Source: G965247475 sp965247475 (lineage in GTDB: Bacteria > Chloroflexota > UBA11872). From it: a DNA stretch of 64,000 bases. The translations under genes and the position numbers were made by a program. Below, piece by piece: positions 52,820 to 60,988 of the stretch. Every line of letters begins with the position of its first letter. Position 1 is the stretch's first letter. The stretch lies in the NCBI GenBank assembly GCA_965247475.1, contig OZ252016.1, forward strand, positions 2,232,001 through 2,296,000. The letters are read 5' to 3'. The notes beneath the pieces were generated by a model. The model saw only the letters and a program-made list of their open reading frames with translations, was not told the DNA's origin and did no database searches.

Positions 52820-53902
52820 ATGAGCATGGATGTCCCGCCCATAAAGCTCACCCGCTACTCGCACGGCGCCGGGTGAGCGTGCAAACTCAGCCCATCTGAG
52901 CTGGCGCACGTGCTGCGCCACCTTCCGCCGGTGGTCCACGAGGACCTGCTGATCGGTGCGGCCTCAATGGACGACGCCGCGGTGTACCGGCTGCGAGACG
53001 ACCTGGCGCTCGTCGTTTCGATCGACGTGTTCACGGCGATCGTGGACGACCCGTACGACTTTGGCGCGATCGCGGCGGCGAACGCGCTGAGCGACATCTA
53101 CGCGATGGCGGCCGATCCGCTGCTGGCGCTGAGCTTTGCGGCATTCCCGCGGGACACGCTGCCGCTGGACGCGCTCATCGAGATCCAGCGCGGGGGAGTG
53201 GAAAAGTTGCGGGAGGCGGGCGTGTTGCTGGCCGGCGGGCACTCGATCGACGACCCGGAGCCAAAGTACGGCATGGCGGTGATCGGGACGGTTCACCCAG
53301 ACGCGCTGATCGCGAACGCCGGCGCGCGGCCACACGACGTGCTGGTGTTGACCAAGCCAATCGGGACGGGCGTGATCTCCACCGCGATCAAGCACGAGGC
53401 GGCAGCGGCGGAATCAATCGACGCCGCAACCACCTCGATGCTTGGGCTCAACCGCGAGGCCGCGGCGGTGGCGGCCAGGCACGGCGCGCATGCCATGACC
53501 GACGTGAGCGGCTACGGGTTGCTCGGCCATCTGCGTGAGATGATGGACGCCAGCCAAACCTCCGCGCTGGTGCTGGCCGATCTGGTTCCCTATCTGCCGG
53601 GTGTGTGGGAGCTGATCGAGCAGGACTATGTGCCTGGGGGAACGGAACGGAACCTGGCGGCGCTCGACGGCGCCATCGCGTGGGACCATGACTTCGAACA
53701 GACCCAGCGCCTGGCGCTGGCGGATGCGCAAACGAGCGGAGGGCTCTTGATCGCGGTCGCGCCCGAATCCGAAGCGGCGCTGCGACGGGACCTCGAGCAG
53801 GCAGGCGCCTTGGCCAGCGCGGCGATCGGGCGCGTGTTGCCGGCTCGCGATAGCTCAATTCACGTCAACATCACGGCAAGGGACCACCGCGATGACGACT
53901 AG
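52820..53902 (+). CDS. selD: selenophosphate synthase, selenocysteine-containing
   Basis: 360 aa if the in-frame TGA at 52874-52876 is read as selenocysteine (Sec19). An ORF caller would start the gene at GTG 52910 and miss the active site. Upstream sequence reads LTRYSHGAG-U-ACKLSP, matching the family motif HGAGCGCK, with Lys22 as the catalytic lysine. Downstream motifs: DDAAVYRL, SIDVFTAIVDDPYDFG, ANALSDIYAMAADPL, GGHSIDDPEPKYG, TDVSGYGLLGHLRE. The enzyme makes selenophosphate from selenide and ATP, for Sec and selenouridine. A stem-loop follows the TGA. The stop lies 11 nt inside the next gene. Confidence 0.93.
52877..52911 (+). promoter_or_regulatory. candidate bacterial SECIS hairpin in selD
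   Basis: Directly 3' of the UGA. An outer stem pairs GCGTGC (52877-52882) with GCACGT (52906-52911, one G-U) and an inner stem pairs CTCAG (52886-52890) with CTGAG (52896-52900) around CCCAT. Internal loops are AAA and CTGGC. Position and bipartite shape suit SelB recruitment; the loop lacks the G-U of the E. coli fdhF element. Confidence 0.5.
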
Positions 53903-55103
53903 CCACCGGCCGCGAATCATCCTCTACACGGGCAAAGGCGGCGTGGGGAAGACGAGCGTCGCCGCGGCGGCGGCGCTGAGTTGCGCCGAACGCGGCATGC
54001 GCACGCTGGTCATGAGCACAGACGTGGCCCACAGCCTGGGCGACTCGCTGGACATGCCAGTTGGTCCAGAGCCGGTTCCGGTCGTGGACAACCTGTGGGC
54101 GCAGGAATGCGACATCTACTACAACCTCGAAACGTATTGGGGCAGCGTGCAGTCGTGGGTGGAGGCGTTACTGGTCTGGCGCGGCATGAACGATCTGATG
54201 GCGGAGGAGATCGCCGTGCTGCCGGGCATGGAGGAACTGGCGAACCTTCTCTGGATCAACCGCCACGCGGAGGCGGGCGAATTCGATGTGTTGATCGTCG
54301 ATTGCGCGCCGACCGGCGAAACGCTCCGCCTGCTGTCGGTACCGGACGTCGGTCGCTGGTGGATGGACAAACTGCTGCCGATCAACCGGCAGCTCGCACG
54401 CCTGGTGCGGCCGATGGCCCGGCGGGTGACGGACATGCCGCTCCCCGACGACGACGTGTTCGACTCCATGGGCGATCTGGTCATAGAGATGGAAAAGCTC
54501 CGAGAACTGCTCACCCGACAAGGGCAGAGCTCGGTGCGGTTGGTCGTGAACCCCGAAAAGATGGTCGTGCGCGAGGCCCAGCGCAGCTACACGCACCTGA
54601 CCCTTTACAACCACGTGACCGACGCGGTGGTCGTCAATCGGGTGATTCCCGCCACCGCAACGGGGGACTTCGCGGAGAGCTGGCGCCGGCGGCAAGCGCG
54701 CTATCTCGACGACATTCAGGCTATGTTCAAGCCAGCGCCCATCCTGGAAGTTCCGCAGTTCCCGGATGAGGTGGTGGGGCTCGAGGCGCTGCGGCCCATG
54801 GCCGCCGCGATGCATGGCGACAACGATCCGTCGGCGGTCATGGTGACGGATAAGCCGTATCGGGTGGAAGCGACAGACGGCGGGTATGAGTTCCAGATCC
54901 CGGCGCCGTTCATCGAGAAGACCGCGACAAGCCTGGTACGGCGCGGGGACGAGCTGGTGGTGAGAATGGGAGCGGCGCGGCGCAACATCATCCTCCCGCG
55001 CGTGCTGGCCCGCATGCAGCACCGCAGCGCGGCGCTCAAGGACGGCGTTCTGCGCATCCGCTTCGCGCCCGCCGAGGCGAAACCGACCGGCGCCAAGCGC
55101 TGA
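53892..55103 (+). CDS. ArsA/Get3-family ATPase with C-terminal HSP20-like domain
   Basis: 403 aa, overlapping selD by 11 nt. Deviant Walker A KGGVGKTSVAAAAAL, switch I MSTDVAHSLGDSL, switch II VDCAPTGETLRLLSVP, and a single ATPase half as in Get3-like proteins. From about 310 a beta-rich ArsA_HSP20-like domain follows (VEATDGGYEFQIPAPFIEK). Bacterial ArsA homologues may pump arsenite or guide membrane proteins; the ArsA CxC metal site is not seen, and no arsB is nearby. The tight link to selD is notable. Confidence 0.9.
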   Translation: MTTSHRPRIILYTGKGGVGKTSVAAAAALSCAERGMRTLVMSTDVAHSLGDSLDMPVGPEPVPVVDNLWAQECDIYYNLETYWGSVQSWVEALLVWRGMNDLMAEEIAVLPGMEELANLLWINRHAEAGEFDVLIVDCAPTGETLRLLSVPDVGRWWMDKLLPINRQLARLVRPMARRVTDMPLPDDDVFDSMGDLVIEMEKLRELLTRQGQSSVRLVVNPEKMVVREAQRSYTHLTLYNHVTDAVVVNRVIPATATGDFAESWRRRQARYLDDIQAMFKPAPILEVPQFPDEVVGLEALRPMAAAMHGDNDPSAVMVTDKPYRVEATDGGYEFQIPAPFIEKTATSLVRRGDELVVRMGAARRNIILPRVLARMQHRSAALKDGVLRIRFAPAEAKPTGAKR

Positions 55104-55105
55104 TC

Positions 55106-55119
55106 CCGCCGGCCGGCGG
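55106..55119 (+). terminator. 14-bp palindrome just after the ArsA-like gene
   Basis: CCGCCGGCCGGCGG, perfect; a 5-bp stem with GGCC loop begins 3 bp after the stop. It differs from the palindrome at 47854 at one symmetric position. No T run follows. Confidence 0.35.
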
Positions 55120-55208
55120 CCCATGGAACAATCGGCCATGCGCGTTTTGAGAATCCCACGCTGGCGAGCGCTCGTTGCAGCCACGGCCGCCCGGCGCGCT
55201 GGCGTCGA

Positions 55209-56270
55209 GTGATTCCGCTCCGTCGCGGCGACTCAGACCGACGCTATCTGCGGCGCCGCCTGTGGCCGCTGGTGCTGGGCTTCGTCGGCATTCTGGTCGC
55301 GGGCTCGTTCGGCTACATCGTCATCGAACAGATGACGGGTATCGACGCTCTGTACATGACCGTGATCACCCTGACGACGGTCGGCTTCGGCGAGGTTCAG
55401 GAGCTGAGCCCGACTGGGCGGGTGTTCACGACCGTCTTGATCGTGGTCGGGGTCTCGACGCTCGGCTACACGGCGGCGACGATCGTTGAGTATCTTGTCA
55501 GCGGACATCTACAGGCGCGCTTCGCGCAGCGCCGGAGGAGTCAAGCGCTAGCTTCGCTCGACGGTCACGACCTTATCTGCGGGTACGGTCGGGTCGGACG
55601 AGAGATCGCGGCCGAGCTGCATGAAGCCGGTCACCACGTTGTGGTGATTGATGTGGACGCGGAGAGGTGCGAGCAAGCCGAGGTGGACGGGTACATGTGT
55701 ATCCGCGGCGACGCCGCGTCAACGGAGGTGGTCGCCGAGGCCCAGCTGGCTCGTGCCGGGGCGGTGCTCATCGCCACCGGCAGCGACGCGCAGAACGTGT
55801 ACATAACGCTCGCCGCCCACGTGATGGCGCCGGATGTATCGATCATCGCCCGCGCGAGCAGCATGGAGGCCATCGCCCGATTGCGCGCCGCCGGGGCGAC
55901 GCGGCTGTTCTCGCCGCACGCCGAGCGGGCCGCGACCATGGCGTCGTTCGTCCTGCGCCCGCGTGTGACCGATATCTTGGCCGAGCTCCTGGACCCACGG
56001 TCCGGAAGTCTCACAATCGAAGAGGTTCCGATCATGCCCGACAGTCCCTTCGCCGGCCGGACGATCCGCGACATCGATGCGGATCACCACGAATCGATGC
56101 GCGATGTAGCCGTGCTCGCGATCGTGCGCGCCGATGGTGTCAGGCTTGTGCCCACAGGGTCGGCGCAGATCGATCCGGGCGACGTGATGATCCTCGTGGG
56201 CCGACCCGAGAATGTGACGCGCGCGATGAGCGCCGGCGGCGTGGGCGTCTCAGCGGCGAGCGCCACGTAG
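55209..56270 (+). CDS. potassium channel with RCK (TrkA-N/TrkA-C) domains
   Basis: 353 aa, GTG start. Two membrane helices flank a pore with the selectivity filter TTVGFGE (ITLTTVGFGEV). The cytoplasmic part has RCK_N with DLICGYGRVGREIAAELHEAGH and VVVIDVDAERC, and an RCK_C from about IEEVPIMPDSPFAGRTI. Kch/MthK-type ligand-gated K+ channel. The filter reads VGFG rather than the commonest VGYG, seen in other RCK channels. Confidence 0.9.
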   Translation: MIPLRRGDSDRRYLRRRLWPLVLGFVGILVAGSFGYIVIEQMTGIDALYMTVITLTTVGFGEVQELSPTGRVFTTVLIVVGVSTLGYTAATIVEYLVSGHLQARFAQRRRSQALASLDGHDLICGYGRVGREIAAELHEAGHHVVVIDVDAERCEQAEVDGYMCIRGDAASTEVVAEAQLARAGAVLIATGSDAQNVYITLAAHVMAPDVSIIARASSMEAIARLRAAGATRLFSPHAERAATMASFVLRPRVTDILAELLDPRSGSLTIEEVPIMPDSPFAGRTIRDIDADHHESMRDVAVLAIVRADGVRLVPTGSAQIDPGDVMILVGRPENVTRAMSAGGVGVSAASAT

Positions 56271-56348
56271 GCCGATGCGGTCGCTCCACCGCGCGCGAAC
56301 CGGGGCCGCGGCCCGCGCCGCCGCCCCGCGAGCGGACCGGACCCGGCG

Positions 56349-57695
56349 GTGAGCGCCCTCTGCGTAGTCGGGACCGGGTACGTGGGGCTTACGCTCGGCG
56401 CCTGCTTCGCTGACCTCGGGCACAGCGTCACGTGCCTTGATATCGACGTCGCAAAGATCGACCAGCTGCGTCAGGGCAAGAGCCCGATCTACGAGCCGGG
56501 GCTCGAGACGCTGGTCGGCCGCAATCTGCGAGCCGGTCGGCTCGACTTCTCGACTGACTACGCAGCCTCGGTCCCCGAGCGCGACATCGTGTTCATCGCG
56601 GTCGACACGCCGACCGGGCAGGCAGGCGAGGCAAACCTGGCGGCCGTGGACGCGGCCGCCGCGGCGCTGGCGCCGCAGCTCACGCCGGGCACGATCATCG
56701 TGACCAAGAGCACGGTTCCGATCGGCACGGGCGATCTGATCTCCCGAATCGTTCGCGAACACCGATCGGACGGCCAGGACTTCCCAGTCGTCTCGAATCC
56801 GGAGTTCCTGCGTGAAGGCAGCGCGGCGCAGGACTTTCTCAAACCGGACCGGGTGGTTATCGGCTCGGCGGACCGTATCGCCGCCGAACGGGTCGCCGAT
56901 CTCTATCATTCCTTTGACTGCCCGGTCATCATCACCGACCTGCGCACGGCGGAGATGATCAAATACGCGTCCAACGCGTTCCTGGCCACGCGCATCTCGT
57001 TCATCAACGAGATCAGCGCCATCTGCGAGGCCCTGGGGGCCGATGTGCAGATGGTCTCGCGCGGCATGGGCCTGGACCGCCGCGTGGGTCCGGGATACCT
57101 CGACGCGGGGATCGGCTGGGGCGGCAGCTGCTTTCCCAAAGACGTGCGGGCGCTGGAGCACATGGCCTCCACCCACGGGTTCCATCCGCAGCTCCTGCGG
57201 GCCGTGATGGAGATCAACCGCGACGCGCGCAAGGCGGCGGTCCGGAAGCTGCGCGAGGGGCTGGACGGGCTCCGCGGGCGCACGGTGGCCGTGCTCGGCC
57301 TGTCGTTCAAGCCGAACACCGACGATGTGCGCGACGCCCCGGCAATCGAGATCGTGCACCTGCTGCTGGGCGAAGGCGCGGAGGTGCGCGTGTATGACCC
57401 GGTGGCAGCGCCAAAGGCCCGACAGCAGCTCGGCGACCGCGTCACCTACGCAACGTCCGCGCTCGATGCAGCGGCAGGCGCCGACGGTGTGGTCATCGCG
57501 ACCGACTGGAACGAGTTTCGCGATCTGGACTGGGGCGCGGTCGCCGGCGCGATGCGTGGAAGCGTTCTCGTGGACGGCCGCAACCTGCACGATCCGTCGC
57601 GGATGACAGCGCTCGGCTTCACGTACTTCGGCATGGGCCGGGGCACGGGCGGCGATTCGGAACTACAACCATCGAAGATCCGCGCGGCCGACTAG
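56349..57695 (+). CDS. UDP-glucose 6-dehydrogenase
   Basis: 448 aa, GTG start. N-terminal NAD loop CVVGTGYVGLTLGACFADLG, GKSPIYEPGLE, VSNPEFLREGSAAQDF with the sugar-binding Glu, catalytic Cys in GIGWGGSCFPKDVRAL, and C-terminal AVLGLSFKPNTDDVRDAP. It oxidises UDP-glucose to UDP-glucuronate for surface polysaccharide; a UDP-ManNAc or GDP-mannose relative is less likely. Symbol ugd/tuaD not assigned because neighbours do not narrow the pathway. Confidence 0.93.
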   Translation: MSALCVVGTGYVGLTLGACFADLGHSVTCLDIDVAKIDQLRQGKSPIYEPGLETLVGRNLRAGRLDFSTDYAASVPERDIVFIAVDTPTGQAGEANLAAVDAAAAALAPQLTPGTIIVTKSTVPIGTGDLISRIVREHRSDGQDFPVVSNPEFLREGSAAQDFLKPDRVVIGSADRIAAERVADLYHSFDCPVIITDLRTAEMIKYASNAFLATRISFINEISAICEALGADVQMVSRGMGLDRRVGPGYLDAGIGWGGSCFPKDVRALEHMASTHGFHPQLLRAVMEINRDARKAAVRKLREGLDGLRGRTVAVLGLSFKPNTDDVRDAPAIEIVHLLLGEGAEVRVYDPVAAPKARQQLGDRVTYATSALDAAAGADGVVIATDWNEFRDLDWGAVAGAMRGSVLVDGRNLHDPSRMTALGFTYFGMGRGTGGDSELQPSKIRAAD

Positions 57696-57724
57696 CCTCC
57701 CGCCGGGCCCGTCGGCGGCGGAGG
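57696..57724 (+). terminator. stem-loop after the UDP-glucose dehydrogenase gene
   Basis: CCTCC/GGAGG and CGCCG/CGGCG pair to a bipartite 10-bp stem with a 2-nt bulge and 7-nt loop, starting at the base after the TAG. No T run follows. Confidence 0.4.
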
Positions 57725-57797
57725 GTTCGGCCGCAAGGCTGTTCCGTATACTCCGGCCACGCCGAGGCGCCGCCTGCCCGGCGCCGCCCCCGCTGCC

Positions 57798-58211
57798 ATG
57801 CACGATTCTGACCGTCCAACCGCCCGTGGGAGCGAACTGTTCGTGGGGCTGCTGGTCGTGGCGTTCCTGGTATTCGTGCTGTGGTTCTTCTTGTTGCGCC
57901 CGCGCGACGACAGCACGCCGGTGGCGCCACTTACCCCCGCCCCCGCCTCCGTGCCGACGCTGATCATCGACGACCCGAACACAGCGTTCAAATCGGTGAT
58001 CGCGACGCCCACGCCGGCGCCCACGCCCACGCCCACGCCGGCGCCGCGGCCGACGCCATCGCCTACGGTGAGCGTATACACCGTCCAGGCCGGCGACACG
58101 CTGTCCGGGATCGCCGAGCGGTTTGGCGTGACCGTGGAAGATCTGGTGCGTGTGAACCGAATCCTCGACCGCGACAGCCTGCAAGTCGGCCAGGAAGTCA
58201 CGATCCCCTAG
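57798..58211 (+). CDS. membrane-anchored LysM protein
   Basis: 137 aa. N-terminal TM helix (LFVGLLVVAFLVFVLWFFLL), a Pro/Thr-rich linker (TPTPAPTPTPTP) and a single C-terminal LysM domain: YTVQAGDTLSGIAERFGVTVEDLVRVN ... LQVGQEVTIP, compared here by the pattern YxVxxGDTLxxIAxxFG. Binds peptidoglycan or a related glycan. No catalytic domain is attached. Confidence 0.9.
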   Translation: MHDSDRPTARGSELFVGLLVVAFLVFVLWFFLLRPRDDSTPVAPLTPAPASVPTLIIDDPNTAFKSVIATPTPAPTPTPTPAPRPTPSPTVSVYTVQAGDTLSGIAERFGVTVEDLVRVNRILDRDSLQVGQEVTIP

Positions 58212-58247
58212 TCGCGATCTCCCCGGAGGTCGTGCTGGGCTGAGAGC

Positions 58248-59456
58248 GTGCGCCTGGAAACGCCCAGCGAGCGTGCGCGGCGGCCGCGGGGCCGGCTCGA
58301 GCTCGGCCTTGCACTGGGCGCCTATGCCCTGTTCTGGATGTCGCTGTACGTCTACGTACCGGTGCTACCCACCTATGCGCGCGACCTGGGCGCACCGCTT
58401 GGAGTGGTCGGGCTCGTGGTGGGCGTGTACGGCCTCGCGCAGATCGTGCTGCGGATTCCGCTGGGGCTGGCCTCGGATCGGCTCGGCCGGCGCAAGCCCT
58501 TCGTCTACGGGGGGCTGCTCGCCAGCGCGGCGGGCGCGGCGACGCTGGCGCTGGCGCCCGCGGCATGGGCGCTGGCGCTAGGACGCGCGATCGTCGGCGT
58601 CGGCGCCTCGACGTTCGTGGTCTCGCTGATCTACCTGGCGGACCTCTTTCCGAGCGGCCAGCTCGCGCGCGCCGTGAGCGTGCTGGTGGCGGTCAGCCAG
58701 CTCAGCCAGGTCGTGATCCTGATCGCCGGCGGCCTCGTCGCCGAGCGCTGGGGCGTACCCACCACCTTTTGGGCGGCGGCGGGGTTGGCGCTGGCGGGCA
58801 TGCTGCTGCTGGCGCCGGTCCCAGAGCGACCGCCCACCGGCAGCCAATCCGTAGGGATCGGATCGCTCGTTCGGTCGGGCCTGCGGCGCGATGTCGTCAC
58901 CGTCTCGGCGATCGCCGCGGTGCTGCAGTACGGGACGTTTGGACTGACGTACGCATTCTTGCCGGTCTACGCACGGGACCTCGGCGCGACGGAATCCGCT
59001 CTCGGCTTGCTCACGACCGCCGCCGTGGCGGCCAGCGCGCTGGCGGCGCTGGCGCTCGCGTTCGTCGGCGACCGCGTTCATGCGCGGGGCGCGGTGATGG
59101 TTGGATTCCTGATGGCCGCGCTGTCGGCCGCGGCGGTCCCGATGATCGCCGATCTTGGAGTGCTGACGGCGTCGCAGGCGCTCGGCGGGTTCGGCCGGGG
59201 CCTGGTGTTCGCGCCCCTGGCCACGCTGAGCATCCGGCGCGTTCCGCCACGCGAGCGCGGCGCGGCCATGGGCGTGTTTCAGGCGGTCTATGCGCTGGGC
59301 ATGTTCCTGGGCCCGGCGACATCCGGCGCGTTGGCCGAATGGCTGGGCTTGGATCGCATGTTTCTGGTGGTCGCCGCCCTGTCCATCATGGGAGCGCTGG
59401 CGGCCGCGCGCTGGCTGGGCCGAGACGAGCCCGCGGCCGAAGCGAGCACGATGTAG
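58248..59456 (+). CDS. MFS transporter
   Basis: 402 aa, GTG start. About 12 hydrophobic helices; the cytoplasmic loop 2-3 carries the MFS signature GLASDRLGRRKPFV. A Gly-rich helix (GRAIVGVGASTFVVS) matches motif C-like sequence, suggestive of an antiporter. The second half contains FVGDRVHARGAVM. No substrate is evident. Confidence 0.88.
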   Translation: MRLETPSERARRPRGRLELGLALGAYALFWMSLYVYVPVLPTYARDLGAPLGVVGLVVGVYGLAQIVLRIPLGLASDRLGRRKPFVYGGLLASAAGAATLALAPAAWALALGRAIVGVGASTFVVSLIYLADLFPSGQLARAVSVLVAVSQLSQVVILIAGGLVAERWGVPTTFWAAAGLALAGMLLLAPVPERPPTGSQSVGIGSLVRSGLRRDVVTVSAIAAVLQYGTFGLTYAFLPVYARDLGATESALGLLTTAAVAASALAALALAFVGDRVHARGAVMVGFLMAALSAAAVPMIADLGVLTASQALGGFGRGLVFAPLATLSIRRVPPRERGAAMGVFQAVYALGMFLGPATSGALAEWLGLDRMFLVVAALSIMGALAAARWLGRDEPAAEASTM

Positions 59457-59529
59457 CAACAAACACGATGTACGTGATCTCAGTCAACAGAAGTGCATTC
59501 ATCGCCTGCCTATTTTGTTCCCAAATACA

Positions 59530-59558
59530 TAGACATGTCGAAACGCGCATGCTAGATT
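59530..59558 (+). promoter_or_regulatory. promoter of the XRE/zinc-ribbon gene with operator-like palindrome
   Basis: -35 TAGACA (59530-59535, 5/6 match), 17-nt spacer, -10 TAGATT (59553-59558). The 8-bp palindrome GACATGTC (59532-59539) overlaps the -35 and could be an autoregulatory operator. The 145-bp region 59457-59601 is AT-rich for this genome. Confidence 0.6.
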
Positions 59559-59601
59559 CGCGGCCCCTCGACGTACTCGCGCTCCCCGGAGGCAGCGTCG
59601 G

Positions 59602-60078
59602 ATGGCCCGCCGGAAACTCAGCAAGCGCGCATTCAATGAGATCGATCGCGGGATGCTCGGCGGATTGCTGTTCAACGCGCGCAAGCAGCGGCGGTTGACG
59701 CAGGCCCAACTGGCCGACGCGATCGGCCGTGACCGCCCGTGGCTCAGCGATGTCGAAACGGGCAAGATCACGCACGTGCCGGACGACGATCTGCGTGCGC
59801 TCTCGACCGCGCTGGACGTGAACCCGACGGATCTGGGCCGCGCTCGCGATCGGACTACCGGGCGCTCGTACGCGAACGCTTCGGTGGTGGTGGGTGCGCA
59901 CGAGCGCCACTGCGATGCGTGCGGCCGCGCGAATCCGTGGGATGCGAACTTCTGCGCCAACTGCGGGGCGCGTCTGCCGGAAGAAGTGATCTGCCCGGAC
60001 TGCGATCGCCGCAATCCAGGCGACGCCAACTACTGCTCGCATTGCGGGCGGACGATCGGGTCCCCCGTGCTGACCTAG
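59602..60078 (+). CDS. XRE-family HTH protein with double zinc ribbon
   Basis: 158 aa; GGAGG 9 nt upstream. Residues about 15-80 form an XRE/Cro helix-turn-helix (LLFNARKQRRLTQAQLADAIG, PWLSDVETGKI). The C-terminal ~60 residues hold two CxxC-CxxC zinc ribbons (CDACG...CANCG and CPDCD...CSHCG), matching the DZR family. Such proteins may combine DNA binding with RNA or protein contacts. The promoter has an operator-like palindrome, suggesting autoregulation. Target unknown. Confidence 0.87.
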   Translation: MARRKLSKRAFNEIDRGMLGGLLFNARKQRRLTQAQLADAIGRDRPWLSDVETGKITHVPDDDLRALSTALDVNPTDLGRARDRTTGRSYANASVVVGAHERHCDACGRANPWDANFCANCGARLPEEVICPDCDRRNPGDANYCSHCGRTIGSPVLT

Positions 60079-60080
60079 CG

Positions 60081-60105
60081 CGGCACAGGGCTCTTTCCCG
60101 TGCCG
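60081..60105 (+). terminator. stem-loop after the XRE/zinc-ribbon gene
   Basis: CGGCAC and GGG pair with CCC and GTGCCG (9 bp, one bulged A, CTCTTT loop), 2 bp after the stop. No T run after it. The rest of the gap to the glutaredoxin stop at 60224 holds nothing recognisable. Confidence 0.5.
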
Positions 60106-60223
60106 GCGACGGGGCCGCGGACATCTCGCTGAGACGATCGAGCGGATCTGGGTCGGGACACCGACCACGTCCTGCCCGCGCACGCGAGATCCGCACAGGG
60201 CGCCGTTTCGGGCAGCGGCCGAC

Positions 60224-60547
60224 TCAGCTCGCGGCGGAGACCCCCAGCAATTCGTGCAGCCGAGGGGCAGTCTCCTCCAGGAACACGTGGCGTTCCGCGC
60301 CCACCTCTACCACGATCACCGGAACCTCCATCTGGCCGGAGATCTCGATGACATCGCTCCGGTGGGGTTGGAAGTCGGGAACCCTGATCTCGTGGAACTC
60401 AATGCCGTGACGCTCCAGCCAAACGCGCGCGGCGTGGCACCATTCGCACCAACTGACGGCGTACAGTGTGACTCGCGGATGAGACGCGCCACCGTCGGAC
60501 GGTCGAGCGTGGTCGACGACGGGCTCAGACGTTCGCACCGGATCCAT
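60224..60547 (-). CDS. glutaredoxin-like protein
   Basis: 107 aa. After an N-terminal ~25-residue extension: VTLYAVSWCEWCHAARVWLERHG with the CxxC active site WCEWC, then EIRVPDFQPHR and VPVIVVEVGA (cis-Pro TVP equivalent). Similar to the Grx/NrdH/YruB group. Electron donor is probably glutathione or a low-molecular thiol. Divergent from the 75-aa gene. Confidence 0.88.
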   Translation of the reverse strand: MDPVRTSEPVVDHARPSDGGASHPRVTLYAVSWCEWCHAARVWLERHGIEFHEIRVPDFQPHRSDVIEISGQMEVPVIVVEVGAERHVFLEETAPRLHELLGVSAAS

Positions 60548-60582
60548 GGCTCAATCGTAGCAACGGCACGGAAAGCCGAGGC

Positions 60583-60588
60583 TATACT
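60583..60588 (+). promoter_or_regulatory. TATACT -10 box upstream of the 75-aa protein
   Basis: TATACT (5/6 to TATAAT) 34 nt before the ATG at 60623. No good -35 at standard spacing. Confidence 0.45.
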
Positions 60589-60622
60589 TGACGCCCTTGA
60601 CCGCGCCGCCGCAGGCACTCCG

Positions 60623-60850
60623 ATGGCCGATAAGAACGAACAGGACGAGCTAAAGGCGAGCGCCGGCCCGATTCGCATCACCATCGAGATTGAGCGACCC
60701 GCGATAGGGCTGATGGGTGCCGGCGGCCACCTGCGCTCAGCGGTTCGCGAGGCTCTGATGAGCCTGCGCGAGGTGCTGGAGGCCGGCATCGACACGCTGG
60801 AAACCGACGAAAAGCCGACTGATACGGCTGAGAAAATCACCATCGACTAG
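60623..60850 (+). CDS. small acidic hypothetical protein
   Basis: 75 aa from the ATG at 60623 within a longer ORF. Sequence shows two strands and an amphipathic helix (RITIEIERPAIGLM, SAVREALMSLREVLEAGID) with acidic tails. No motif recognised. A TATACT box precedes it and it diverges from glutaredoxin. Codon use and composition are like the neighbours. Confidence 0.55.
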   Translation: MADKNEQDELKASAGPIRITIEIERPAIGLMGAGGHLRSAVREALMSLREVLEAGIDTLETDEKPTDTAEKITID

Positions 60851-60988
60851 CGATCCAGCGGCGGCTGTGCTCCAGTGCGCTGGCGCCGCCCGATCGCTCC
60901 CGACTCCTCCGCGCCGGGACCACCTCCCGCAGCCCGTGCGAGCGTGCCGCATCAGTTCAAGCCGTCGGCCGTCGGGGAGCGCCGCCGG

